Positions 26,213 to 34,518 of a DNA stretch of 64,000 bases are shown here, one piece after another; positions within the stretch are counted from its first letter, which is position 1; the number at the start of each line of letters is the position of its first letter. The notes below the pieces were generated by a model. The model had not been told where the DNA came from and made no database searches. It worked only from the letters and a program-made list of their open reading frames with translations. Location of the stretch: assembly GCA_910575795.1 (NCBI GenBank), contig CAJTGE010000005.1:93379-157378 (forward strand), given 5' to 3'. The stretch comes from Clostridiaceae bacterium (GTDB lineage: Bacteria > Bacillota > Clostridia > Lachnospirales > Lachnospiraceae). The position numbers and the translations under genes were made by a program.

Positions 26213-28465
26213 ATGGATGCGATGATGTATGATGCGCCGTGCAGACGGGCAGTTGCAGAAATGGATGGGATCAGAATGCAGTATAAAACGCAGGACAGAG
26301 TGCAGACAGAGGAGGAAAAGGGGCAGGAGGCCGGGCAGGCCGGCGCTGTCAGGAGGATCCGCGAACTGGTTGAGCGGCTGAGAGAGGCCGGGCGCGCCTA
26401 TTATCAGGAGAGCCGCGAGATCATGAGCAATCTTGAGTACGACAGGCTTTACGACGAGCTGCTTTTGCTGGAAAAGGAAACGGGCGTGGTGCTGAGCGGC
26501 AGCCCGACGAGAAACGTTGGCTTCGAGGTCGTGAGCTCGCTTCCAAAGGAGCGCCATGAGAGCCCGATGCTGTCGCTCAACAAGACAAAGAGCGTGGAAG
26601 AGCTGGGAGAATGGCTCGGAGAGCAGACGGGACTGCTCTCCTGGAAGCTGGACGGGCTGACGATTGTGCTGACCTACGATAAAGGGGAGCTCCAGAAGGC
26701 CGTGACGCGCGGCAGCGGGGAGATCGGGGAGGTTATCACAAGCAATGCCCGCGTATTTGCCAATGTGCCGCTGCAGATCGCGTTTCAGGGAAAGGCAGTC
26801 CTGCGGGGCGAGGCGGTCATCCGCTACCCGGATTTTGAGCGGATCAATGAACAGATTGAGGATGTGGACGCCCGCTATAAGAACCCGCGGAATCTCTGCA
26901 GCGGCTCGGTCCGCCAGCAGGACAGCGCGGTGACGGCCCGCCGGAACGTACGTTTCTATGCGTTCAGCCTGGTAAGCGCGGACGGGGTGGATTTCAATAA
27001 TTCCCGCAAGGAGCAGTTTGTATGGCTCTCCTCCCAGGGCTTTGATGTCGTGGAGTATCAGGAAGTGGAGCGGGAGACGCTGGCCGAAGCGGTCCATGCG
27101 TTTTCCGGCCGGGTGGGGCAAAACGATATTCCCTCTGACGGCCTGGTTCTCCTGTATGACGACATTGCATACGGCCGCTCGCTGGGCCGCACCGATAAAT
27201 TCCCAAGGGATTCCATTGCCTTTAAATGGGCGGACGAGCTGCAGGAAACGACGCTTTCCTATATTGAATGGAGCGCCTCAAGGACAGGGCTTATCAATCC
27301 CGTGGCCGTATTTGAGCCTGTGGAGCTGGAGGGGACGACGGTCAGCCGCGCCAGCGTCCACAATTTAAGCATACTCGAGGGGCTTGAGCTGGGAGCCGGC
27401 GATCGGATCACGGTGTATAAGGCCAATATGATCATCCCTCAGATTGCAGAAAATTTAACAAAGAGCGGCGTCCGCGATATACCAAAAACGTGCCCGGTGT
27501 GCGGCGGGCCGACGAAGATCCGGCAGATGAATGACGTGAAGGCCCTGTACTGCACAAACCCTGAGTGCCAGGCAAAGAAGATCAAGAGCTTTACATTGTT
27601 TACCAGCCGGGACGCCCTCAATATCCGCGGGCTTTCCGAGGCGACGCTTGAAAAATTCATCGGCGTGGGTTTTGTCCATGAGTACGCGGATCTGTTCCAT
27701 CTGGACAGACACGAGGATGAGATCGTAAAGATGGACGGCTTTGGCCGGAAATCATTTGATAACCTGACGGAGGCGACAAAGGCCGCCTCGGAAACGACGC
27801 TTCCGCGGGTGATATTCAGCCTTGGAATCACAGGGATCGGGCTGGCAAACGCGAAGATGCTCTGCCGCCATTTTAAGAACGATTTTGAAGCGATGCGAAA
27901 CGCGGACCGGGAAGAGCTGGTGTCTGTGGACGGCATAGGAGAGGTGCTGGCGGACGCCTGGATCGAATTTTTCTCGGACAAGGGCAATAATGGGATTGTG
28001 GACCGGCTGCTTGCGGAGCTGACCATTACCGCCCCGCCGGACGGGGAGGACGATGGCGAAGAGGCGGCGCTTGCAGGGCTGAACTTTGTCATCACCGGGA
28101 GCGTGGAGCATTTTAAGAACCGTAAGGAGCTGAAGGAGCGGATCGAGGCGCTGGGGGGCAAGGTGACCGGATCTGTGACGGGAAAGACGAATTACCTCAT
28201 CAACAATGATACCGCTTCCGCCTCCTCAAAAAACAAAAAAGCCCGTGAGCTGGGCGTTCCGGTGATTTCAGAGGAGATGTTTCTGGCTTTGCTTGAGGAG
28301 AGAGGCGGAGGGGACGGCGCGGCAGAAGGCGGCGAAGAGATGGAGGACGGCGCAGCAGCAGGCAGCGGCAAAGCACCGAAGGATGACACAGAACCGGGGG
28401 ACGGCAGGGATGCTTTAGACCTGCCTGCACAGCAGAAGAAAGAAGGAGACGAACATGCCGATTAA
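26213..28465 (+). CDS. ligA: NAD-dependent DNA ligase LigA
   Basis: A protein of up to 750 residues. The NAD-binding N-terminal motif is [10 protein letters not shown], the catalytic lysine is in [10 protein letters not shown] (about residue 145), and the OB fold, zinc finger (CPVCGGP with YCTNPECQ), helix-hairpin-helix region and BRCT domain ([18 protein letters not shown]) follow in order. After BRCT there is an acidic Gly/Glu-rich tail of about 50 residues not usual for LigA. The start is uncertain: ATG codons at 26213, 26225, 26261 and 26276 lie in frame and none has a strong ribosome site. It overlaps metA by 11 bases. Confidence 0.93.
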   Translation: MDAMMYDAPCRRAVAEMDGIRMQYKTQDRVQTEEEKGQEAGQAGAVRRIRELVERLREAGRAYYQESREIMSNLEYDRLYDELLLLEKETGVVLSGSPTRNVGFEVVSSLPKERHESPMLSLNKTKSVEELGEWLGEQTGLLSWKLDGLTIVLTYDKGELQKAVTRGSGEIGEVITSNARVFANVPLQIAFQGKAVLRGEAVIRYPDFERINEQIEDVDARYKNPRNLCSGSVRQQDSAVTARRNVRFYAFSLVSADGVDFNNSRKEQFVWLSSQGFDVVEYQEVERETLAEAVHAFSGRVGQNDIPSDGLVLLYDDIAYGRSLGRTDKFPRDSIAFKWADELQETTLSYIEWSASRTGLINPVAVFEPVELEGTTVSRASVHNLSILEGLELGAGDRITVYKANMIIPQIAENLTKSGVRDIPKTCPVCGGPTKIRQMNDVKALYCTNPECQAKKIKSFTLFTSRDALNIRGLSEATLEKFIGVGFVHEYADLFHLDRHEDEIVKMDGFGRKSFDNLTEATKAASETTLPRVIFSLGITGIGLANAKMLCRHFKNDFEAMRNADREELVSVDGIGEVLADAWIEFFSDKGNNGIVDRLLAELTITAPPDGEDDGEEAALAGLNFVITGSVEHFKNRKELKERIEALGGKVTGSVTGKTNYLINNDTASASSKNKKARELGVPVISEEMFLALLEERGGGDGAAEGGEEMEDGAAAGSGKAPKDDTEPGDGRDALDLPAQQKKEGDEHAD

Positions 28466-29372
28466 AATACAAAGGGGCCTGCCGGCTAAATCCGTGCTGG
28501 AATCTGAGAATATATTTGTTATGGATGAGGATAGGGCGTTAAGCCAGGATATCCGCCCTCTGGAGATCCTGATTCTGAACCTGATGCCGATCAAAGAGGA
28601 CACGGAGACGCAGCTTCTGCGCGCACTGTCAAATACGCCTCTGCAGGTGGACTGCACGTTCCTGATGATTGCCTCGCACGAATCGAAGAATACTTCGGCA
28701 AGCCATCTGAATAAATTTTATATCACCTTTGACGAGGTGAAAAACAGCCGGTTTGACGGGATGATCATTACCGGAGCGCCGGTGGAGAACCTGGAATATG
28801 AGGAGGTCCATTACTGGCCGGAGCTGTCGGCTATTATGGAGTGGAGCAAGAGCCATGTGACCTCCACTCTGCACATCTGCTGGGGCGCCCAGGCCGGTTT
28901 GTATTACCACTACGGCATTCCGAAATACGCGAGGAAAAAGAAGCTCTCCGGTATTTACCGCCATAAGGTTCTGGACCGCAAGGTTCCGCTGGTGCGCAGC
29001 CTGGATGATTACTTTTACTGCCCGCATTCGCGCTATACCGAAGTGCGCAGGGAAGATATTGACAAGCGCCCGGAGCTGACGGTGCTGGCCCGGTCGGAGG
29101 AGGCCGGCGTGTTCCTTGTCATGAGCCGGGACGGAAAGCAGATCTTCATGCAGGGCCACCCGGAATATGACAGGATGACTTTGAATAACGAGTACCACCG
29201 CGATTTGAAGAAAGGGCTTGATCCGGAGCTGCCGTGCAATTATTATGAAAACAATGATCCCTTCTCCATGCCGGCGCTTACGTGGAGGAATATGGCGAAT
29301 ACGCTGTACTCGAACTGGCTGAATTATTACGTTTACCAGGAGACGCCGTATGATTTGTATGGGAAGGCGTGA
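28455..29372 (+). CDS. metA: Homoserine O-acetyltransferase MetA (MetAA)
   Basis: A 305-residue MetA-fold enzyme for the first step of methionine synthesis from homoserine. The catalytic Cys142 is in [15 protein letters not shown]; the His and Glu of the triad lie in [19 protein letters not shown]. Residue 111 is Glu ([11 protein letters not shown]). In this family Glu111 favours acetyl-CoA and Gly111 succinyl-CoA, so I call it an acetyltransferase. It is coupled to ligA by overlap, which looks accidental in function. Confidence 0.92.
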   Translation: MPIKIQRGLPAKSVLESENIFVMDEDRALSQDIRPLEILILNLMPIKEDTETQLLRALSNTPLQVDCTFLMIASHESKNTSASHLNKFYITFDEVKNSRFDGMIITGAPVENLEYEEVHYWPELSAIMEWSKSHVTSTLHICWGAQAGLYYHYGIPKYARKKKLSGIYRHKVLDRKVPLVRSLDDYFYCPHSRYTEVRREDIDKRPELTVLARSEEAGVFLVMSRDGKQIFMQGHPEYDRMTLNNEYHRDLKKGLDPELPCNYYENNDPFSMPALTWRNMANTLYSNWLNYYVYQETPYDLYGKA

Positions 29373-29476
29373 GAGGGCAGGCGATGTGAACGCTTTGGGG
29401 AGAGGTAAGCTATAAGCACAGCAGATATTTTGCAGCTTATGAGTCTTTAGCGCCTGAGACTGGGAGGGTGGATAAA

Positions 29477-30066
29477 ATGAACAATGTCAATATTCCTGTC
29501 GGCCTTTCCGATTTTAAATTCATCAGAAAAAAATGGCTTTTATTATATTGATAAAACCGGGTTAATTGAGGAGCTGCTGAAAACAGACGCCACACAGGTT
29601 CCCCTGATTACACGTCCCAGACGTTTTGGAACAACCCTCGGCATGAGCATGATGGCTGAATTTTTTGATATCCGGAGGATATATTATTGAACCGATTGAG
29701 CCCAACCTGACCTATGATGCGCTGCATTCTTCTGAAAGGAATATCCGGACACTGCTGTATTTCGCTGGTTATCTGATCAGGATGCGGCCAAAAGATATCC
29801 CGGAGACTCCCGGTAGCGGGAGCCTCGAACTGACGATACCGAACGCTGAAATCAGGGCCTTATTCAGGAAAAGCGTCAATGAATGGTTCCTGGCAAAAAC
29901 CGAAGCCGGCGGCCGTTCAGCACTGTTTGACGCGCTGTGGAAGGGTGATGCCAGGAGGCGGCAGGAGTATATAAACGGCCCGCTGTTTGATACAATTAGT
30001 TTTTACGGCTATCAGGAAAACATTTACCACGCATTCCTGGCCGGACAGCTTTCCCGAACAGGATAA
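29477..30066 (+). pseudogene. Degraded AAA-ATPase/PD-(D/E)XK nuclease family gene (DUF1703 type)
   Basis: The start MNNVNIPVGLSDFKFIRKK matches this common Clostridia family, but the frame then shifts to continue as EKNGFYYIDKTGLIEELL and LITRPRRFGTTLGMSMMAEFF. The Walker A lysine (normally RRFGKT) is threonine. After FFDI a large central part is missing, and a C-terminal piece follows (IEPNLTYDALHSSERNIRTLLYFAGYL). A frameshift, a lost catalytic residue and an internal deletion show that it is dead. Confidence 0.85.
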
Positions 30067-30075
30067 GACGATCAT

Positions 30076-30852
30076 TTATCTTCCTAACACCTTTTTCCTG
30101 TAAGCGTCAAGCGCCCCCTCGGGCACCACCTTTCCGTCATTGGTATCAATGGCGCTGTTGCGCTCCTTAAGAAGCGCCATGAGAGCCTGCCCGGCGGCTT
30201 CCGTTGTGTCGGAGGTGTCAGTGACTCCATTGGAAGCGATCAGCGTAATGGCCAGGCCATGGATCTTTTTGGAGCGTTTTCCGGTGTTGATGTAATATGT
30301 ATAATCGTTGAAGCAGCAGGCCCTTACATCCTTCACCCGCATGACAATCAGGGCGGGATTTGCCAGATAAATATAGTCTCTTGTGAGCAATCCGTCCTTG
30401 TTGGTGGCGCTTGAGAGAACCCGGTCAATGCCTGCTGTCAGCTTTAAGATGCAGGTGTCGGAGGCGACGGCCTGCCGGTCAAAGGCTTCGATCTCACTCT
30501 CCGGCAACTGGCTCTTTTTCGCGGAAAGTTTGATATAATCGCTCCTTTTCTGCCTCGTGTTCCTGATGAAGAAATAAAGGATGATCCCGGAAATCAGCGC
30601 GATCACAGCGAAGAAGCCGCAGATCACCAGGCCTGCTCCCAGCATATCGTCCTTCCCCTCAGCCATAAATTCCATGGTTCTTCCAATGCCCCAAAAGAGC
30701 CCGAAAAGAGCGCCGATTACCCACACGCCGATGACGATAATCCCGACGAAGCTCCGGCGCTTTAAGGTTTTTGAAGCGCTCTCAAATACGGATCCGGTGG
30801 GGAAATGCTTCTGCGCATATCCCTCATTCATTTTCTGAAAAAAGTCTGTCAT
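30076..30852 (-). CDS. Two-helix membrane protein of unknown function
   Basis: A 258-residue protein starting at the ATG preceded by AGAGGT; a longer frame from 30978 has no ribosome site. Two membrane helices lie near residues 36-58 and 73-96 (FVGIIVIGVWVIGALFGLFW and AGLVICGFFAVIALISGIIL). The rest is cytoplasmic with a small C-terminal alpha/beta domain (LTRDYIYLANPALIVMRVKD, TYYINTGKRSKKIHGLAITL). I do not recognise the family with confidence; it may be one of the Lachnospiraceae membrane DUFs. It converges on the pseudogene to its left. Confidence 0.75.
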   Translation of the reverse strand: MTDFFQKMNEGYAQKHFPTGSVFESASKTLKRRSFVGIIVIGVWVIGALFGLFWGIGRTMEFMAEGKDDMLGAGLVICGFFAVIALISGIILYFFIRNTRQKRSDYIKLSAKKSQLPESEIEAFDRQAVASDTCILKLTAGIDRVLSSATNKDGLLTRDYIYLANPALIVMRVKDVRACCFNDYTYYINTGKRSKKIHGLAITLIASNGVTDTSDTTEAAGQALMALLKERNSAIDTNDGKVVPEGALDAYRKKVLGR

Positions 30853-30988
30853 ATGGATACCTCTTTCATCCCGCGGGCAGGCCTGCCTGCACATTTGGCC
30901 CGCTGCCGCGGGGGTGTTGATTGATAAACTGCTGGGGCCATTATAGCATACCCGGCCGGAATTGTCCAATGGCTGCAATTCAATTAAA

Positions 30989-31186
30989 TTAAATACTATT
31001 CTTTGCTCTTACAATGTCCGTCAAATTTACGCCCGATACATTAAGCAGTGCTTTTATTGTCAGATATTCATCTTTCAATTTTGCATATGTTTCTGTAGCA
31101 TTCTCCTTTTTTGCTAATAACATATATTCCTGGATCTTTTTGAAATCATCAAGCGCCGCTTTTGTCACTTCAATATCAGTTGGCAT
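30989..31186 (-). CDS. Small protein of unknown function
   Basis: A 65-residue, mostly helical protein preceded by AGGTGAATTT, a good ribosome site. The middle (DDFKKIQEYMLLAKKENATETYAKLKDEYLTIKALLN) could form a helical hairpin. Its base composition is more AT-rich than most neighbours. No family recognised; the start signal and clean frame are the only support. Confidence 0.5.
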   Translation of the reverse strand: MPTDIEVTKAALDDFKKIQEYMLLAKKENATETYAKLKDEYLTIKALLNVSGVNLTDIVRAKNSI

Positions 31187-31330
31187 AAATTCACCTGCTT
31201 TCTATGAGTGTTTGTTTACATGTATCGGGTACTTTCATTATAGCAATTAATGTCCGGAGTGTAAATCCCTTTGACAGACAAACAGGGGCGCCAGACTGTG
31301 TTTTTTGCGGTTTGTGTGCATCGCGAAGCG

Positions 31331-31463
31331 TGTTACGGTTCACGGAAACGGCTGCTTTTAGCCGCCGTGAATCGTAACAACTAATTTCATACTTACAGGC
31401 ATACATAACGCCTCTTAGGTATAGTTTATAAAAACGGCTCTGTCTGAGGCGCAGACAGGGCCG
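31331..31463 (+). repeat. Two palindromes in the gap before the DedA gene
   Basis: The 297-base gap 31187-31483 holds a palindrome at 31331-31379 whose ends read TGTTACGGTTCACGG and CCGTGAATCGTAACA, with an inner CGGCT/AGCCG stem. A second 12-bp stem (31435-31446 with 31452-31463, one wobble, AGGCG loop) sits just before the DedA ribosome site. Neither has a T tract. The GTTAC/GTTCAC words also occur near 373 and 41894. I saw no gene in the gap. Confidence 0.55.
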
Positions 31464-31483
31464 GAACGTTCAGGAGGCAGTGG

Positions 31484-32101
31484 ATGCAGCAGTTTGTGGT
31501 TGGGATTATGAATTCCTACGGATATGCGGGTATTTTTGTATTGATTCTGGTGGAAAATCTGTTTCCGCCGATTCCGTCGGAGGTGATTCTGACGTTTGGA
31601 GGTTTTATGACAACGTATACGCAGATGAAAAGCGCGGGGGTGATTGCGGCCTCCACGGCGGGTTCCGTGGCCGGCGCGGTGATTTTGTATTATGTGGGGC
31701 GCCTGATTCCGGCGAGGCGGCTGAGCGCTCTTCTGGAGGGGAGAGTGGGGAAGGGGCTGCATTTTGAGGCCGGGGATGTGCGGGACGCGGAGGGGTGGTT
31801 TGACAGGAAGGGGAAAAGCACGGTGTTTTTCTGCCGGTGCGTGCCGATTATCCGCAGCCTGATTTCGATTCCGGCCGGCATGGCGGGGATGCGGATGGTT
31901 CCGTTTCTTCTCCTGACAACGGCCGGAAGCCTGCTCTGGAATACGGCTCTGGTGACGGCCGGTGCGGCGGCGGGCGCTTCGTGGGAGCGGATTTTGGGAG
32001 CGCTTCACACGTATTCAAACGCCGCGATCGCAGCGGCCGGTGCGGCGGCGCTTCTTGGGAGCAGCCTGTACTTCCGGAAACGGGCGGGACGGGAGGTCTG
32101 A
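31484..32101 (+). CDS. DedA family membrane protein
   Basis: A 205-residue membrane protein of the DedA/SNARE-associated family. Typical features are ENLFPPIPSEVILTFGGF near the N-terminus, a re-entrant region, and VFFCRCVPIIRSLISIPAGMAGM with the conserved arginines. DedA proteins act as lipid flippases or scramblases; undecaprenyl phosphate and phosphatidylethanolamine carriers are known in this family. The start follows AGGAGG. Its last 87 bases overlap the converging histidine kinase gene. Confidence 0.9.
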   Translation: MQQFVVGIMNSYGYAGIFVLILVENLFPPIPSEVILTFGGFMTTYTQMKSAGVIAASTAGSVAGAVILYYVGRLIPARRLSALLEGRVGKGLHFEAGDVRDAEGWFDRKGKSTVFFCRCVPIIRSLISIPAGMAGMRMVPFLLLTTAGSLLWNTALVTAGAAAGASWERILGALHTYSNAAIAAAGAAALLGSSLYFRKRAGREV

Positions 32102-33604
32102 GCGGAGCGCGGGAAGCCTGAGGATAAAACGGCTGCCGCCTCCGGGACGGTCGCAGACCCGTATCGTTCCGCCGTGAAGGCGCATAAGCTCCCTGGCGAT
32201 GCTGAGCCCCAGGCCGAAGTGTTTTTTCGCGCTGCGCGAGGAGTCGGCGCGGTAGAAGCGGTCAAAGATCTGTGTTTTAAGAGAATCCGGGATGCCGGGG
32301 CCGCTGTCCGCGACTTCAAATTCCAGGGATGCCGGCGCGTCCTGGCAGAAGGACAGCGACAGATGGACTGTCCCCCCGGCCGGGGTGTAAGAGACCGCGT
32401 TGTCAAGAAGGATCGCAAGCGCCTGCCCGATTCTCTGGGAGTCGCCATAGAAGCGGGGGCCTGCCTCCCGGGGCAGGGTGATGGAGAGGGAGATGGATTT
32501 CTGCCGGCAGAGGGGGAGGAAGGTTTCGTATGTGTCCATCAGGAGCGTATCAGCGTCCAGCTCAGTGGGCTCTAAGGTCCATGTACCCGCGTCGGCGGAC
32601 GCCAAAAGGAGCATATCGTTTACAAGGCGGGCCATGCGGCTGCATTCCCGTTCCATATTGGAGAGGATGCGGGGCAGGGACAATCCGCTTTCGCCTGCGG
32701 CGTCCGGATTGCCCTTGTGGGCCTGGGACGCGGCCTGCAGGGCGGTAAAGCACCCGGAGCGTATCACGGCAAGAGGGGAGCGGAGCTCATGGGAGGCGGC
32801 GGCGATAAATTCCGCCTGCCTGACAGCGGCTTCCCTGGCCGGGCGCAATGCCCGTCCGGTGATATAGCGGCTGACAAACCAGATGCAGAGCGCGCCGAGG
32901 GCAGCGGCAAAGGCATAGAGGGGAAGCTGCTGCCTTACGAGAACCGCGAGCGGGGTGATATGGCAGAGGAGCAGGAGGCTTTTGGCGCCTTTCCCGGACG
33001 GGAGGACGAGCAGCCGGCCGTAGTAGGCGTCGCCTGCGCTGCCGCGGATCTGGAATTCCCCGGTCTGGTTCTCGGAGGAGGAGACAGGGGGAATCTGGGG
33101 GAAAACGCCCTCCTTAGCCGCGCGCGCCATGGCGAGGCGGATCAGGCTTTCCCTGGCGCTTTCCGGCTGCCATGCGCCGGGGAAGAAGAAGGGGACGCCG
33201 TTCTCCTCGATGTAGACAATGGCGTGATGGGCGGCCTCAGTCTGCGCCAGATAGGAATCATTTATGGAAGGGGTTATCCGGAACTGGGAGCTTATGGATA
33301 TCCACAGGCTTTGGAAGGCGGCCTCCCCGCCGCGCCTCTGAATGGCGATATTTCTTGTAAAGAGGACGGATAACAGCAGAAAAAGGACAGCGCCGGCCAT
33401 GGCGGTACAGAGAAGGGCCAGCTTTCTCTGCACCTGATCGAACATGGCCGTTTCTCTGTTCTGCCTGTCTGGCGCGCTGCCTGCGTCTGCCTGCTTTCTG
33501 CCGGATTTGTCTGCCTGCGCGTCTGTATGGAATCTGTTTCCGGCCGCTTTGTTCTCAGATGGGGCGTCATGCGTCCCATCTCTGCCTGCGCTGCCCTTAT
33601 ACAT
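32015..33604 (-). CDS. Membrane sensor histidine kinase (OmpR-type system)
   Basis: A 529-residue kinase. After a polar N-terminus of about 55 residues come a membrane helix (LALLCTAMAGAVLFLLLSVLF), an external sensor region of about 130 residues, a second helix near 235-255, and a catalytic core: H box AASHELRSPLAVIRSG, N box LLDNAVSYTP, G1 VADSGPGIP and G2 GLGLSIARELMRLHGG. The start overlaps the end of the response regulator (ATGTATAA). Met54 is a possible alternative start with a weaker ribosome site. The C-terminal 29 residues overlap the DedA gene in antisense. Confidence 0.9.
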   Translation of the reverse strand: MYKGSAGRDGTHDAPSENKAAGNRFHTDAQADKSGRKQADAGSAPDRQNRETAMFDQVQRKLALLCTAMAGAVLFLLLSVLFTRNIAIQRRGGEAAFQSLWISISSQFRITPSINDSYLAQTEAAHHAIVYIEENGVPFFFPGAWQPESARESLIRLAMARAAKEGVFPQIPPVSSSENQTGEFQIRGSAGDAYYGRLLVLPSGKGAKSLLLLCHITPLAVLVRQQLPLYAFAAALGALCIWFVSRYITGRALRPAREAAVRQAEFIAAASHELRSPLAVIRSGCFTALQAASQAHKGNPDAAGESGLSLPRILSNMERECSRMARLVNDMLLLASADAGTWTLEPTELDADTLLMDTYETFLPLCRQKSISLSITLPREAGPRFYGDSQRIGQALAILLDNAVSYTPAGGTVHLSLSFCQDAPASLEFEVADSGPGIPDSLKTQIFDRFYRADSSRSAKKHFGLGLSIARELMRLHGGTIRVCDRPGGGSRFILRLPALRSDLPSRPFPEVQAAPKKRRRTGRCDRGV

Positions 33605-34301
33605 GTCCGTTTCCTTCCTCTTCTGCGGCCGTTTCTTCCATGCGGTATCCGGTTCCGTGGGCGGTGACGATGCGGACAGGAGCCTTGAGCGCGCGCAGGC
33701 GGCGTCTCAGAAAATAGATATAATTGTCGAGATTTCCGTCCTCCACCTCGCTTAGGGAGCCCCAGGCATAGTTTAAGATGGCGCTGCGGCTCAGGGTCCG
33801 TCCGGGATTTTTGAGGAAATACTCAAACAGGGCCGTCTCTTTTTTGGAGAGGGAGATCCTCGCCTCCAGATAGGAGAGCTCCCTGCGCGCGGGATCAAGG
33901 CAAAGGCCCTGTAAGGACAGCGTTTCATCATCCGCGATGCGGCCGGGCCTGCGGGTAACGGCGCGGATCCTGGCCAGCAGCTCCTCGATGGCATAGGGCT
34001 TTACCAGATAGTCGTCCGCGCCGGCGTCGAGGCCGCGGACGCGGTCATGGAGCCCGTCTAAGGCAGTTGAAAAGATCGCGGGCGTTGAGACGCCCTGCCG
34101 CCGCAATGCCTCTAACAGGGTGAGTCCGTCCATTTCCGGCAGCATCCGGTCAATGATCAGGCAGTCGTAGATGCCGGAGGAGGACAGGAGCAGCCCGTCC
34201 GTCCCGGTATGGCAGGCATCCGCCCCATAGCCGGCCTGCTTCAGGGCCAGAAGCAGGGATTCACAAAGCGCTTTATCATCTTCAATCAGCAGTATTCTCA
34301 T
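33597..34301 (-). CDS. OmpR/PhoB family response regulator
   Basis: A 234-residue regulator with a receiver domain ([11 protein letters not shown], phosphoacceptor Asp in [12 protein letters not shown]) and a winged-helix DNA-binding domain ([37 protein letters not shown]). I start at the Met before RILLIEDD, which has AGGGG at good spacing; longer starts at 34325 or 34340 would add a tail not seen in the family. It is transcribed divergently from the binding-protein gene at 34519 and is the likely regulator of that system. Confidence 0.92.
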   Translation of the reverse strand: MRILLIEDDKALCESLLLALKQAGYGADACHTGTDGLLLSSSGIYDCLIIDRMLPEMDGLTLLEALRRQGVSTPAIFSTALDGLHDRVRGLDAGADDYLVKPYAIEELLARIRAVTRRPGRIADDETLSLQGLCLDPARRELSYLEARISLSKKETALFEYFLKNPGRTLSRSAILNYAWGSLSEVEDGNLDNYIYFLRRRLRALKAPVRIVTAHGTGYRMEETAAEEEGNGHV

Positions 34302-34349
34302 TGCGGTTCCCCTATTCGTGTGCATTTCATTTCCTTCCATATTCCCTCA

Positions 34350-34430
34350 AGTATATCACAGAAATCTCTAAAAAAACTGAAAAAACAGAGGATCCGTTTC
34401 CAGTTTTTTTAGAGAAAAAACGTGTAGAAT
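34350..34430. promoter_or_regulatory. Mirror-image divergent promoters over a perfect 15-bp inverted repeat
   Basis: 34365-34379 and 34401-34415 are perfect inverted repeats (second arm CAGTTTTTTTAGAGA) separated by 21 bases. Each arm supplies an AGTTTT hexamer at the -35 place, followed after exactly 17 bases by a -10: TAGAAT at 34425-34430 on plus and TATACT at 34355-34350 on minus. Poor -35 boxes inside identical arms fit activation by the adjacent response regulator. The element could also form a hairpin in RNA, but it lies upstream of both transcripts. Confidence 0.65.
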
Positions 34431-34437
34431 AGGGAAA

Positions 34438-34487
34438 AAGGCGTAACCGTCCGGGCTCTCTGAAAGGAAACGTCCTGGTTACGCTTT
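34438..34487 (+). other. Stem-loop in the leader of the binding-protein gene
   Basis: An 11-bp stem (34438-34448 with 34477-34487, one G-T wobble; core GCGTAACC/GGTTACGC) lies just after the start of transcription and 31 bases before the start codon. There is no T tract, so it is more likely a stability or translation element than a terminator. Confidence 0.45.
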
Positions 34488-34518
34488 ACAGTTACACGGA
34501 TAAGGAGGAGAGGATCAG

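Noticed and set aside
25937..27121. 394-residue open frame on the minus strand
   Set aside because: It spans the ends of rluF and ligA on the other strand and has no recognisable domain.
32717..33373. 218-residue plus-strand frame opposite the histidine kinase
   Set aside because: Gly/Glu-rich antisense frame; the minus-strand kinase has all catalytic boxes.
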